From Epiperipatus broadwayi (lineage: Eukaryota > Onychophora > Udeonychophora > Euonychophora > Peripatidae), in assembly GCA_028023455.1 (NCBI GenBank), contig JAQFVV010006649.1:434001-498000 (forward strand): DNA of 64,000 nucleotides. The letters are read 5' to 3'. Below the pieces are notes generated by a model. That model was given only the letters and a program-made list of their open reading frames with translations. It did not search any database and was not told the origin of the DNA. Made by a program: the position numbers and the translations under genes. Shown here piece by piece: positions 25,520-36,359 of this stretch; the stretch's first letter is position 1, and the number at the start of each line of letters is the position of its first letter.

Positions 25520-26460
25520 ACAAATGTATACTTTAAATTAATAAATTATCCTATTTTTTAGAAATAATAAAAATATTTATTTATTAATTTATAAAAATTA
25601 AATATTACAACACAGAGTAAATGGCTGTTATGTTAATAATTGTATAATCAAATATCATGATAGAAAAGTAAAATGAAGGAGCATAAGAATCATGAGAAAG
25701 TGCAAGTTAAATAAGGTAATTATTCAAGCATAAAGCAATTAACAAAATGAGAATAGACGAAGAATGATCATGATAGAGACTATAGAAAAAATTAAAATTG
25801 ACATCAGAGTAACAACAGAAGAAAATTTTTTTTTGTAGAAGGGAACAGTTGTGTAAAAAAATAATTTTTGATTCTAAATAAAAACTCAAAGTATTTGAAA
25901 AATAATTTTGGGTTAAAGAGGATTTATAATTATGCCAAAAAAAATAAATGCTTAAGATTGTATAAAGTACCTTTAAAAATATTAGTCAATCCCTTATCAA
26001 ATAATTTTAAAGATGCTATATTATATGAAGCATTTTTTGAATGAACAAAAGTATATGCTTAAATTAGGTTAAAATATGTTATTTAAATTAAATTAGTCAA
26101 ACAAAAAATTGTTTAGTTGTTTGCTACTTATGTATTAGGAGAGATGGTAAGTCTTTTCACATCCACAATAAATGTGTAATCTTGTGACCACATCAAATTT
26201 AAGCAAAATAAACCCTGCGATGTTATCCGGTCTCATATGATAATGTGCTTCTCTTTATCAAAACGTTTTTTTTGATATTTCGATATTTTTAGTTATTGTC
26301 CAGATTTCTTTCTGACAATAACTTCATTTCAATTGCGTTTTTGTTTCATCCAAATATTTCTATGTTATTTCTACTTTTAAGTTACTCCAGTTCATTTCAT
26401 TTTAAGTGTGTAAGTATACATAGTGTTTGCTAATCCTGATTAGGATCAGTTTCACATGAA
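25520..26460. other. AT-rich intergenic DNA
   Basis: I see no coding or repeat structure beyond homopolymers. The ORF at 25707-25889 has no recognisable domain. Confidence 0.45.
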
Positions 26461-26466
26461 ACACAG

Positions 26467-26660
26467 ATATAAGTTCATGAATCCAGAAACTGGCATTCAC
26501 CCACAAAACATTGAAAGATTATGGGGTTCAGCAAAATGGCGAAATAAGTAGCAGCGAGGGACATCAAGGCAACACCTCGACTCATACTTGGCGAATTTGT
26601 GGCCTAGATTTCATAAGAATGATGCGTTCATTTGCATACTGAATGACATTTGTTTATTAC
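26467..26660 (+). pseudogene. Merlin (ISXO2-like) transposase fragment
   Basis: One frame reads YKFMNPETGIHPQNIERLWG, SAKWRNK, a stop, then QRGTSRQHLDSYLA. This matches the family pattern F-DP-TGAHTQTIE-LW---K with RG-----L-SYL-EF that closes the DDE catalytic region of Merlin/IS1016-type transposases; the E of IERLW is the expected third catalytic residue. The fragment has an in-frame TAG near 26549 and lacks the earlier catalytic residues. It could be the relic of an autonomous partner of GG-ended elements such as 2260-4019. Confidence 0.7.
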
Positions 26661-27014
26661 CATTTCTGTGGAAAATCCCATTCAGTTGATATACTGCGCA
26701 ATCTCATGTTCAGTAAAACTCCATTTTCGGGGGGAAATTTTCAATTGAAGTCTCCATTTTGTGTCATAAAAAGTAAATGACAATTTGCTTGTTTCAATGT
26801 GACAATTCCTGTTATATATTAGACAGTAAGTAGCGTATGTGTATATTTTATGTTTTTTTGTAAATAATATTTTAGTCTATTTTTGTAACTTAGTGATTGT
26901 TTTGTCCGTATTTAAAGTAACATTTGAGACTTGCGTAATGGCATCTTGTATTTTACATATTTTTGAACTGAAAAATTTGATCCATTTAAAATAGAGTATT
27001 GTTTATAAATTTAG

Positions 27015-27420
27015 TGTTTAATATCAATTTCTTGGTCATATTCATATCTTTAGTATTGTTACAAATTTATATTCTGCACCATATTTTATATTTTTTTCTG
27101 CCTTATATATTTTTCTGTATGGCAAATGAATATATATATATTTTTAATTCATGTTAAAAATGTACTTTTTAATATCATTGGGGAAGGGGTGAAATTCATA
27201 TCTTTAGTATTGTTATAATTTTTATAGTGTTTTGTGTGAAAGTGGTGTAGGTTTTTGTGTGGCAAATCAATATTTTATTTTTAAATGTTCTTTTTAATAT
27301 CGATTTCTTGCTAAAATTTATATCTTTTTATTATTATTATAAATTTAGTTTCTGCTCCATTTACTACTGTTATAAATTTTAAACTTTTTTGTGTTAAAGT
27401 CATAGATATTTCTGTATATG
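27015..27420 (+). repeat. Degenerate AT-rich tandem repeats
   Basis: The phrase TTTTAATATC-ATTTCTTG---AAATTCATATCTTTAGTATTGTTATAAATTT recurs near 27018, 27166 and 27292, and parts of it again near 27360 and 27430. The copies are strongly diverged. Confidence 0.55.
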
Positions 27421-27520
27421 TATTTACTGTTGTTATAAATTTTATACTTTTTTATGTGATAGTTGTACATAATTGCACTCCATATTTTATATTTTTTGTG
27501 TGAAAGTCATTTTTACTAGT

Positions 27521-27725
27521 CCTGCAACATGGAGCATGTATTAGACATGCTACACCTTTTCACATACGTATTCAACCTGCCGATAACTTTGTAAATCTTA
27601 CAAAAATATCATGTACAACATACATGTACACGTTATTTTGGTCAGATCACAAGATTAAAATTAGTGGAATTATACCATTGTGAAAAGGTGTAGCAAGTCT
27701 AATATGTTGTGCTCTGTGATGCAGG
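27521..27725. mobile_element. 205-bp foldback MITE
   Basis: CCTGCA-CA---GAGCA---TATTAGAC-TGCTACACCTTTTCACA at the left end is repeated inverted at the right end, where TGTGAAAAGGTGTAGCAAGT and TGCAGG close the element. About 48 bases pair on each side of an 85-base loop. No coding capacity; superfamily unknown. Confidence 0.75.
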
Positions 27726-29724
27726 ATTAATAAGCAAATACCAGTTTTATTTATATGTTGGACTATTTCCATCATCTAATATGAATATTGAATTAACTTT
27801 ATTTAAATATTCCAACTACATACAACTGTTAGTAATAGCACACAGGTTAGTATTGAAGCAGTCAATCTTAGCTTAAGATTGTGCTTCATGTTTCTACCTA
27901 CTAACCCATATTCAAACCCCTATATCCCATCCTGCTCCTTTTGTCGTATATATATATATTGTATATATTTGGAATGCGCACCTAAATTTATAGTTTAACT
28001 TTCAATATTTATGATTATTAATTCTATTATTAATTATTAGTTCTTTTTTTTATTAAAGTATTATAGGTGCGATTCAAATATATATATAGGAGCAAAATTA
28101 CTAACAAAAGATTGATTTTTTTGTAAATATTTTATTATACGTCATTTTTTAAACTTTTTCTTTTTAAAGTACTTTTTCTATTAAACTGTATATTTTTATA
28201 GAATCCAATATGGAAGATGCTGCAGTAATTGTCTAAAAATAATTAAGGGTTGGAAGCACTATTGTTTTAATCTGGGGTAGGTATTTTTAATTAAAGTTTT
28301 GCTTAAAAGGGGATTAAGATTAGAGATACTTTTGTTAAAAACATGTTGTCAAATCTATTTCTAATCTGGAAATAGATTTGAATTTATTTTTGGACGTTAT
28401 CTTACTGTTGCATCTTCAAAAACAACCAATAAAGAAAAAGTATAAAATGACTGAATTTTGAGTCAGAGAGGTTACTATTAAGAGAATGGATTGTAAACAT
28501 ATTACACGTCGCTTGAAACTTAAAATGATGTAGCAGTAAATCCACCATCCTTCTCGGCCCTGTTTGGGTCATCATCTGCCGCTGCTGTAATATCCTGCTG
28601 TCCTGAAATGAAGAAAGTTCTAAAAAGAGAACTTTAGAATGCTAATAGAAGTTGCTGCCACCGAAGAACGTGCATTTCAATTGCCATGCACGTGCCGTAC
28701 TAAATTGGACTCTTAAAATTGCAAGGTAACTTCCAAACCACCACCATTGAAACTAAATCTAGCTTGATTAATTAATCTCGAATTCTACTAATCAAGATTT
28801 CTCATGTATTATTTAACTTTGCTTTTTATATAAACCTGTGAATGTAAATTTGCTCTCAAATGATTTCTTTATATCTAATCCTATCTCATATGCTTTAACT
28901 TTCTTTAATTTTGGTGCGGTTAGTTATTTATTACTTGATTTTATATATATGCTTATTATTATTTTGCCAATCTCAAGCAAACTGGTGAGCTTAATTTATA
29001 AAAATCTTTTCTGTCATTTTTATGTAAACCTTCATGAAGCAAGTTATTAACGTCCCCTTTTAAAACATAACGCATTATTAATTAATACGCTTGCCAGATT
29101 GTTTTATGTCAACATTTTGTTTATGCTTTAATATCAAAAATATATATATATATATTTAACTCTGGGTTTTCTACCCGGGGAAAATCCAGAACTTAAGCTA
29201 ATTAACGCTTTGAAATCTTTTAAAATGTTTTGTTTTATTCAATTCTGAAAGAGTGACCCATTAATTATTTTCTATAACTGCCAGTCTTCTTATATTTTCC
29301 ATACTCTTAAAATTTTAAATCTTGTATTTCAGTTTTTCAGTTATTGTAAAATCAACGAAGGTGGGATTGATTTATTTTAAATAACAGAAAAGAGAAGGGG
29401 GTAAATCTTCATGTTTCTTTTACTAAATCAAAACTTAACGTATATTTTATTACTTTGAAATCTGAATCTTAATGTTTCTTTTGCTATATAAAATCTTCAT
29501 GTATATTTTATTAAATGAAATCTTCTCTATATATATTATAGTGGCATAGCATATTATTTATATAAATTATGGTATTCAAACTAGGGTCATTTATTTTTAA
29601 AAGCAGTAAATCTTATTCAATGTCATTAGTAACATTCATTCGTATTGCGTTTCTATCATTTAGCCTATCTTCGTATATATATATTACGTACTTTTAGTCT
29701 TCTAATCTGGTGGTTGCAACAAGT

Positions 29725-29790
29725 TCGAACCCATAGATTTCTTTTCGTTTCTCGTTCCATAGATAGTTGAGCTATCTGGAACCACATTTA
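29725..29790 (-). other. tRNA-like promoter boxes in the duplicated unit
   Basis: On the minus strand TAGCTCAACTATCTATGG resembles an A box and GGGTTCGAACTTG, about 45 bases on, a B box. The same pair is kept in copy 2 (about 32015-32080). This could be a decayed tRNA-derived SINE head. It is too diverged to fold as a tRNA. Confidence 0.3.
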
Positions 29791-29799
29791 TTCCGTATA

Positions 29800-29995
29800 A
29801 AATGCCTCTGGCGGTGATCCCGTAAGTTTGGCACATGCTATGCATATCTACTTTCTTCATATCAAAAGGCCGCTGGCGGTGATCCCTAAGTTTGGCACAC
29901 GCTATGCCCATCCATTTCTTTGTATAAAAAGGCCTCCGGCGGTGATCCCTAAGTTTGGCACACGCTATGCCCATCCACTTCATTGTCATCCAGAA
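29800..29995 (+). repeat. About 62-bp minisatellite, three units
   Basis: Units of the form GGCGGTGATCCCTAAGTTTG followed by GCACACGCTATGCCCATCCA and CGTATAAAAAGGCC, three times. The minus-strand ORF at 29702-29989 (repeating WMGIACAKLRDHRRRPFYTK) is only the translation of this repeat and not evidence of a gene. Confidence 0.9.
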
Positions 29996-30258
29996 GCACG
30001 ACTTTTGCTATTATTTTTAGGCTATTGTGTCAGCACCACAAACTTCTTCGTATTTATTATTTCTTTTGCTTCATGACCCAGTTTTAATGCTCTAATATTA
30101 AAATTGCGCTCTGCTTAAAATATATATAAATGTCAACTACTACTAGATTTATTATTAACGTTATAATATATAAATTTATTTCAATCTTACAATCCCACCG
30201 TCCGTGGTTTATATATCTATTTAATAGTATATATGCCGTCGGAAAAATAAAGCGTTCG

Positions 30259-32545
30259 CCTAAATTTATAGTTTAACTTTCAATATTTATGATTATTAAT
30301 TCTATTATTAATTATTATTTCTTTTTTTATTAAAGTATTATAGGTGCGATTCAAATATATATATAGGAGCAAAATTACTAACAAAAGATTGATTTTTTGT
30401 AAATATTTTATTATCCGTCATTATTTAAACTTTTTCTTTTTAAAGTACTTTTTCTATTAAACTGTATATTTTTATAGAATCCAATATGGAAGATGCTACA
30501 GTAATTGTCTAAAAATAATTAAGGGTTGAAAGCACTATTGCTTTAATCTGGGGTAGGTATTTTTAATTAAAGTTTTACTTAAAAGGGGATTAAGATTAGA
30601 GATACTTTTGTTAAAAACATGTTGTCAAATCTATTTCTAATCTGGAAATAGATTTGAATTTATTTTGGACATTATCTTACTGTTGCATCTTCAAAAACAA
30701 CTGATAAAAGAAAAAATATAAAATGACTGAATTTTGAATCACGGAGAGATTGGCTACTATGGAGAGAACTGATTGTAAACATATTACACATCACTGTGAA
30801 ACTAAAAATGATATAGTATAAATACACCAACCTGCTCGACCCTATTGGGTCATCATCTTCAGCGGCCATCTCATTCTGCTGCCCAAGAGGAAGTAAAAGC
30901 CCGACCTAAGAACTTTAATGCTACTAGAAGCTTGCAGTTATTTAAGAACTTTCATTTCAATTGCCGTGCACGTGCAATATTTTAAATTGGACTCTTAAAA
31001 TTGCAAGGTAACTTTTATGCTACTATTTGAAAATGAATCTAGCCTCACTAATTAATCTCAAATCCTGCTATCAAGATTCTAACGTATTGTTCAATTTTCT
31101 ATCTTTTAAATTAATATGTTTTTTTTATATAAACAACATGTAATTTACTCTTAAATAATTTATATAAATTTAATTCTCTCTCATATGCTCTTAACTTTTC
31201 TTAACTTTGGTGTGGTCATTAATTTATATGTATTTATTATTTGATTTATATATCTGCTTGCTTATTATTATGCCAATTCCCAGCAACCTAGCGAACTTAA
31301 TTTCTAAAATCCTTTTTGGTCTTTCAATTAAATCAGTTTTTATTAACATCCCCTTTAAATATATATATATAATGCAATATAAATTAATATGTTCGCCAGT
31401 TTGTTTTTACGAACCATTTTATGTTGGTTTATTATAAAAATATATTTGTTTAACTCTGGATTTTCTACCCGGGGTAAATTCAGAACTTAAGCTAATTAAC
31501 GCTTTGAAATCTTTTAAAATGTTTTGTTTTTATGCAATTCTGAAAGAGTGACCCATTAATTATTTTTTATAACTGCCAGTCTTCTTATATTTTCCATACT
31601 CTTAAAATTTCAAATATTGTATTTAAATATTCCAGTTATTATAAAATCAACGAAGGTGGGACTGATTTATTTTAAATGCAGAAAAGGGATGGGGGTAAAT
31701 CTTAATGTTACTTTTGCTAAATAAAATCTGAACGTATTAGGGAAATTTTAATATTTTACTATTTTAGTTATTAAGTAAGTCTTAATGTTTCTTTTACTAG
31801 ATAAAATATTAACGTATATTTATTTAGGAAAATCTTTCTCTATATATATAACTGCATAGCGTATTATTTGTCTAAATTATGGTATTCAAACAAGGGTCAT
31901 TTATTTTTAAAGCAGTAAAACTTTTTCAATGTTGTTAGTGACATTTATCATTCATACTGCGTTACTGACATTTAGCCGATCTTCGTGATTATATATGTGC
32001 TTCTTAATCTGGGGGTTGCGACAAGTTCGAACCCTTAGATTTCTTCTCGTACCTCGTTTCATAGATAGTTGAGCTATCTGGAACCACATTTATTCCATAT
32101 AAAGTGCCTCTGGCAGTGATCCCGTAAGTTTGGCACACGCTATGCATATCACTTCTTCGTATAAAAAGGCCCCTGGTGGTGATCCCAAAGTTTGACTCGT
32201 GCTATGCCCATCCACTTTCTTCGTATAAAAGGCCTCTGGCGGTGATTCTCTATGTCTGGCACACGCTATGCCCATCCACTTCGTTCTCGTCCAGAAGCAC
32301 GACCCTTTTCCTCTTAGTTATTTTTAGGCTATTATGTCAGCACCGCAAACTTTTTCGTATTTATTATTTCTTTTGCTTCATGACCCAGTTTTAATGCTCT
32401 AGTATTAAAAATGCGCTCTGCTCAAAATATATATCAATGCCAAATATTATTAATGTTATTTCAATCTTATCATACAATCTCACCATCGTAACTTATTTCT
32501 ATATTTAAGAGTATCTATATGCCTTTGGAAAATAAAGTGTTCCTC
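30259..32545. repeat. 2.28-kb tandem duplication, copy 2
   Basis: Second copy of the 27981-30258 unit, kept along its whole length up to AATAAAGTGTTC near 32541. It carries its own three-unit minisatellite at 32100-32290 and the same tRNA-like boxes. ORFs at 31207-31437, 32090-32275 and 32176-32394 are repeat translations. Confidence 0.85.
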
Positions 32546-32763
32546 TTACCAGCGCTAATTAAAAGAATGTTCATTAAGTATTTTATCGTATAATCAAATA
32601 TGTTTTCAAATGTATTTTATGTATTTTCACGACCGAATGAATCTCAGAATGCTTCCCAAAGTAATATGTTGGTCACCATGTTTCAGAACCGTAAGTAAAA
32701 GCGTTAATTGCAATTCTATGTAAATTCTTTTATTAATCGATTGGCATCTTAATATTGGACCCA

Positions 32764-33045
32764 CCAAAGATGTGTATTTATTTATAAATATATTATTTAG
32801 CTAATAAAGAGCATATGAGAAATAATAGCGTGAATGACACTATGTAACTATCTACCGCTTGCTCATTCATGCACACACTAATGTATATAATTAATTTATA
32901 AATGTGCCCATCAAAGATGTGTGTTTATTTATAAATATATTATTTAGCTAATAAAGAGCATATGAGAAATAATAGCGTGAATGACACTGTAATTATCTAC
33001 CGCTTGCTCATTCATGCACACACTAAGGTATATAATTAATTTATA
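32764..33045 (+). repeat. 147-bp tandem duplication, two units
   Basis: AAAGATGTGT-TTTATTTATAAATATATTATTTAGC starts at 32766 and again at 32913, each unit ending with ATTCATGCACACACTAA-GTATATAATTAATTTATAAATG. The units are nearly identical. Confidence 0.9.
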
Positions 33046-33391
33046 AATGTATAATAATTTGTCAGTATATTAAAATATATTTTTTATTGACTAACTTATT
33101 TGAGTAGTTCGAATTTCTTTTTCCTCCACTTCCACATATTACAGCCATGCTTATGTATATTTTAATATAGTCATGGTTAATAGATCTCATTGTTTTGCTC
33201 AGCTTTGCTAGTCGGCCGGATTAAAATTAATTCTCGTGTGCCATCACTATTGTTATTCATTAGGTGTTTGATCTGGGGCTTAGAAACTGGGTTCGAATTC
33301 AGGCTGGTCCTTTATCTAAATCTCGGGTTTGACTGGGTTTGAAGTAAATTTTGTGAGTTCCAGCTCATGTTAGATGGATAAATGTTTTGAT

Positions 33392-33445
33392 CAGCACAGT
33401 ATATGCTCAATGTTTCAAGAGGTGTTCTCTCTTCTTCAGGTGCTG
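33392..33445 (-). ncRNA. Hammerhead-like motif at the Penelope-like tail
   Basis: On the minus strand CAGCAC is followed by CTGAAGA (core pattern CUGANGA), a short hairpin AGAG-CTCT, then TGAAAC, and after 15 bases GTGCTG, which pairs with the opening CAGCAC as stem I. The order stem I, CUGANGA, stem II, GAAA is that of a type I hammerhead. Penelope-like elements are known to carry such ribozymes. Stem III is very short and one extra U lies before GAAA, so activity is doubtful. Confidence 0.5.
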
Positions 33446-33473
33446 CCTGCCTGACCAGTGACAGCACTAGCAT

Positions 33474-33546
33474 GAGAATTGAACCTGGACTCTTAGATTC
33501 TTGAGTATTGAATTTTAAGGTAAAGCTCTTACCAACTGAGCCATCC
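33474..33546 (-). other. tRNA-like segment with A and B boxes
   Basis: On the minus strand GGATGGCTCAGTTGGTAAGA is an A-box-like start and CCAGGTTCAATTCTC a good B box some 35 bases on. The same segment stands in the same place of the plus-strand copy (35036-35110). It lies between the end of the endonuclease frame and the hammerhead-like motif. Confidence 0.55.
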
Positions 33547-33789
33547 TACCAAAGGCAACAGTCAGTAGAAATTTCATATACTTACCTATGAGATTCCTCC
33601 TGATTTCTCCACTTTTTTCTATGAGCAAAGTTGATTAGCAATTTCCATACATTATGTATAGTCAGACTAGATTGACTTATGGGATTGTTTGCCATTGTCA
33701 CGCAGAGAGCTTCTTTAAATTTTCTTTGTACCTTTTCTTTATCCTATATTTTTGTATTTTCCCAATTAAACACATATTCATTGGTACAT

Positions 33790-34470
33790 ACATGATCTGC
33801 TATCTTAGACACATTCTGTTTTCTCTCTTCTAATCATCAGCTTGTGTTCTTGCAAGCACTTTTCAATGGGACCACTGGTCTCACCACTATAAGTTCTTCC
33901 ATATTCACATGGTATTTCATAGATGCAGTTTTTTCTTTTCAGCATTTCAAGTTTAGGCTTTGCAGATATTAGAATTTTTCGTAGTGTGGTATGGCTCTGG
34001 AAAGCTGTTCTGATGTTATACTGATTGCAGATTTTCCTTAATTTGTCTGCTATTTTTAGTATGTATGGGTACACTACAATACCAATAATTGTTTTTCTAT
34101 TGATGGTTTTTTTTTTGTTAACTATTTAAGGTTTTCTTAATAACAGCTGATGAATAACTGTTTTTCATAGGAGTTTGTTCTATATAGGTCTTTTCTTTTT
34201 TTAAATCGCTGTTTTCTGAGCAAACTTTTTTTCCTCTGTTCCATAGTGATAGTATAACTCCATGTTTTATGTTTCTGGTGTGATTGGATGTTTAAGCTAA
34301 GTATTTTCCTGTATGTGTGGGTTTTTGATAAACTGTAGTTGTGATTTTGCCATGAGGGAGTCTTGTCACAAGAACATCTAAGAAGAATGCCAATTTTTGT
34401 TCTGATTCTATTGTGAATTTAAAAGGAGATATGCTGTTGATCTGTTTCCAGAAAGATTATAATAGTGACC
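33790..34470 (-). pseudogene. Penelope-like RT end plus GIY-YIG endonuclease fragment
   Basis: Reading the minus strand from 34470, one frame gives FTIESEQKLAFFLDVLVTRL then GKITTTVYQKPTHTGKYLA, the last conserved reverse-transcriptase blocks of Penelope-like elements (FLDVLV and VYRKPTHT). After frameshifts, 34074-33805 gives ADKLRKICNQYNIRTAF and CIYEIPCEYGRTYSGET, the linker and the GIY-YIG-type endonuclease with its C-x-C pair damaged to C-x-Y and the YIGET motif to YSGET. The element is 5'-truncated and dead. It is joined head to head with the plus-strand copy. Confidence 0.85.
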
Positions 34471-34474
34471 AAAA

Positions 34475-34909
34475 GAAAAAAACAATTATTGGTACTATAG
34501 TGTACCTATACGTACCAAAAATAGTAGACAAATTAAGGAAAATCTACAATCAGTATAACATCAGAACAGCTTTCCAGAGCCATACCACACTACAAGGAAT
34601 TCTAATATCTGCAAAGTCTAAACTTGAAATGCTGAAAAGAGAAAACTGCATCTATGAAATAGCATGTGAATGTGGAAGAATGTATATTGGTGAGACTAGT
34701 TGTCCCATTGAAAAATGCTTGCAAGAACACAAACTGATGATTAGATGGGAGAAAACAGGTGTGTCTAAGGTAGCAGACCATGTATATACCAGTGAACATG
34801 TGTTCAATTGGGTAATTACAAACATATTGGACAGAGAAGAAAAAGTACAAAGAAGAAAATGTAAAGAAGCTGCTCACATGACAATGGCAAACAATCCCAT
34901 GTCAACCTA
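34475..34909 (+). pseudogene. Penelope-like GIY-YIG endonuclease fragment
   Basis: The open frame covers the linker VDKLRKIYNQYNIRTAF and the endonuclease: CIYEIACECGRMYIGET, with the C-x-C pair and the YIGET motif intact, then EHKLMIRWEK and DHVYTSEHVFNW. Reverse transcriptase is absent. The first ~20 codons of the open frame (34413-34475) are antisense to the neighbouring minus-strand copy, so the frame is a junction artefact at its start. It ends with a stop at 34908. Confidence 0.85.
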
Positions 34910-35035
34910 GTGCGACTGTGTATCATGTATGGAAACCACTAATCAACTTTGCACTTAGAAAAAAGTGGAAAAATCAGGAAGAGAGGAACCTCATAGATAA
35001 ATATATGAAATTTCTACTGATTGTTGCCTTTGGCA

Positions 35036-35215
35036 GGATGGCTCAGTTGGTTAGAGCATTACCTTAAACTTCAATACTCAAGTATCTAAAGTTCTACAAT
35101 TGATTCCCATGCTAGTACTGTCACTGGTCAGGCCAGCAACACCTGAAGAAAAAAGGAGAATAATATCTTTCGAAATGTTGTGCATATACTAACCTGTTTG
35201 ATGTGCTATTATTAA
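35036..35215 (+). other. tRNA-like segment and decayed hammerhead-like tail
   Basis: GGATGGCTCAGTTGGTTAGA (A box) and AGTTCTACAATTGATTCCC (decayed B box) are followed by ACACCTGAAGA and, after about 24 bases, CGAAA and TTGTGCATATACT. This is the plus-strand counterpart of 33392-33546. The hammerhead core is more eroded here because the stem II region is A-rich. Confidence 0.5.
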
Positions 35216-35524
35216 CAGTTGTATGTATTTGGAATATTTAAATAAAGTTAAATTTTTCTAAAGACATTCAATACTCATATTAGATGATGGATACAAATAA
35301 AACACTCATCACAAATCTTCAGGAAACACAAAAAATTGTTTATATTAAAAGTTCCAAGATGGTATCAAATGCTTGCCTTCCTGAGTTGTTCTTAATTTCT
35401 CTAAGTGAACTCTATAGATAAATTATATAAATCCAAAAAGATTAACAATTAAATGATTATTTCAAAAATAATGTGATCATCTATTAAATGATGATAATAG
35501 AGATAAATTCAAGATACACAGAGG

Positions 35525-36355
35525 CTAAACTGTCTATACAGTAGCACCACTCAGTGCAAGCTAGAATATAGTCAATGGATGCCAGAAGCTTTCATGCATA
35601 AAATCCCCATCTAGTGCCTACTTATCCAATATCCCCAGACTATCTTTCATCAGTGAGGAGCCTTGGATCTGAGAGCACTGCATCTAGATCCTACGATCTA
35701 ATGCAACCCTCCAGCAACCACTTTTTAGCTAACTATAAAGCTTTGAGTTCAAAATGAAAACACTAAAAAATTTTTCAATTCAAGCACTTTATCGTTGTAT
35801 AGTTATACAGATCTGAACTTTCTTCATCATCCATACTTTTTGGTTCTTTAATAACCAGTCACCATAATTCTACTGGGCAGGATTGGTATTAAACCACTAC
35901 ATATCACATGATCATCATTCTTTATGCTTACACAAGCTATTTACATAGAGGCTAAATGCTTCATACAGTAGCACCAATCAGTGCAAGCCAGAGTAATCAA
36001 TGGATGCAAGGTTTTATGCATAAAATTCCTATCTTGTGTCTACTCATCCAATATTCCTAGACTAGTTTTTAGCTTGTGGCTTTTATCAGTGGGGAGTCTT
36101 GGACCTGAGAGCACTGCACCTAGATCTTAGGATTTAATGCAACCCTCCAGCAGTTTTCTTTCACCTTTTTAGGTAACTAAAAAGCTTTGAGTCCACTGAT
36201 GAAAGTCACAACCTAGAAACTAGTCTGGGGATATTGGATGAGTATGCACTAGATGGTGATTTTATGCATAAACCTTTTTGCATCCATTGATTACTCTGGC
36301 TTGCACTGGGTGGCGCTACTGTATGGAGAGTTTATCCTCTGTGTAAACAGTTTGT
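35525..36355. mobile_element. Palindromic family P, composite copy 2
   Basis: Two direct copies of a ~415-bp unit (35525 and 35943 onward) share ACAGTAGCACCA-TCAGTGCAAGC, AGTCAATGGATGC and the GAGAGCACTGCA-CTAGATC block. They are followed at 36195-36345 by an inverted arm (CCATTGATTACTCTGGCTTG, TACTGTATGGAGAG). Unlike other copies, the outer end reads GCTTACACAAGC--TTTACATAGAGG instead of ATTAAAACAGGC, so it is a subfamily. Confidence 0.75.
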
Positions 36356-36359
36356 GTAA

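Larger units (their letters stand above)
27981..30258. repeat. 2.28-kb tandem duplication, copy 1
   Basis: Starts at CCTAAATTTATAGTTTAACT and is followed directly by a second copy at 30259 (period about 2278). The copies share long stretches such as AATCCAATATGGAAGATGCT and AAGCTAATTAACGCTTTGAA but differ by many substitutions and indels, so the duplication is not recent. Each copy ends in a 60-odd-bp minisatellite. No conserved ORF was found; the minus strand holds GATGATGACCC (DDDP) in both copies. Confidence 0.85.

Noticed and set aside
29702-29989. Minus-strand ORF with repeating WMGIACAKLRDHRRRPFY units
   Set aside because: It is the translation of a 62-bp DNA minisatellite and the frame is not kept in the second copy.
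33270-33300. GGGTTCGAATTCAGG resembles a tRNA B box
   Set aside because: No A box at a proper distance upstream and no cloverleaf.
34413-34475. N-terminal extension of the plus-strand Penelope-like frame
   Set aside because: The same bases encode the RT end of the neighbouring copy on the minus strand, so the extension is antisense read-through.
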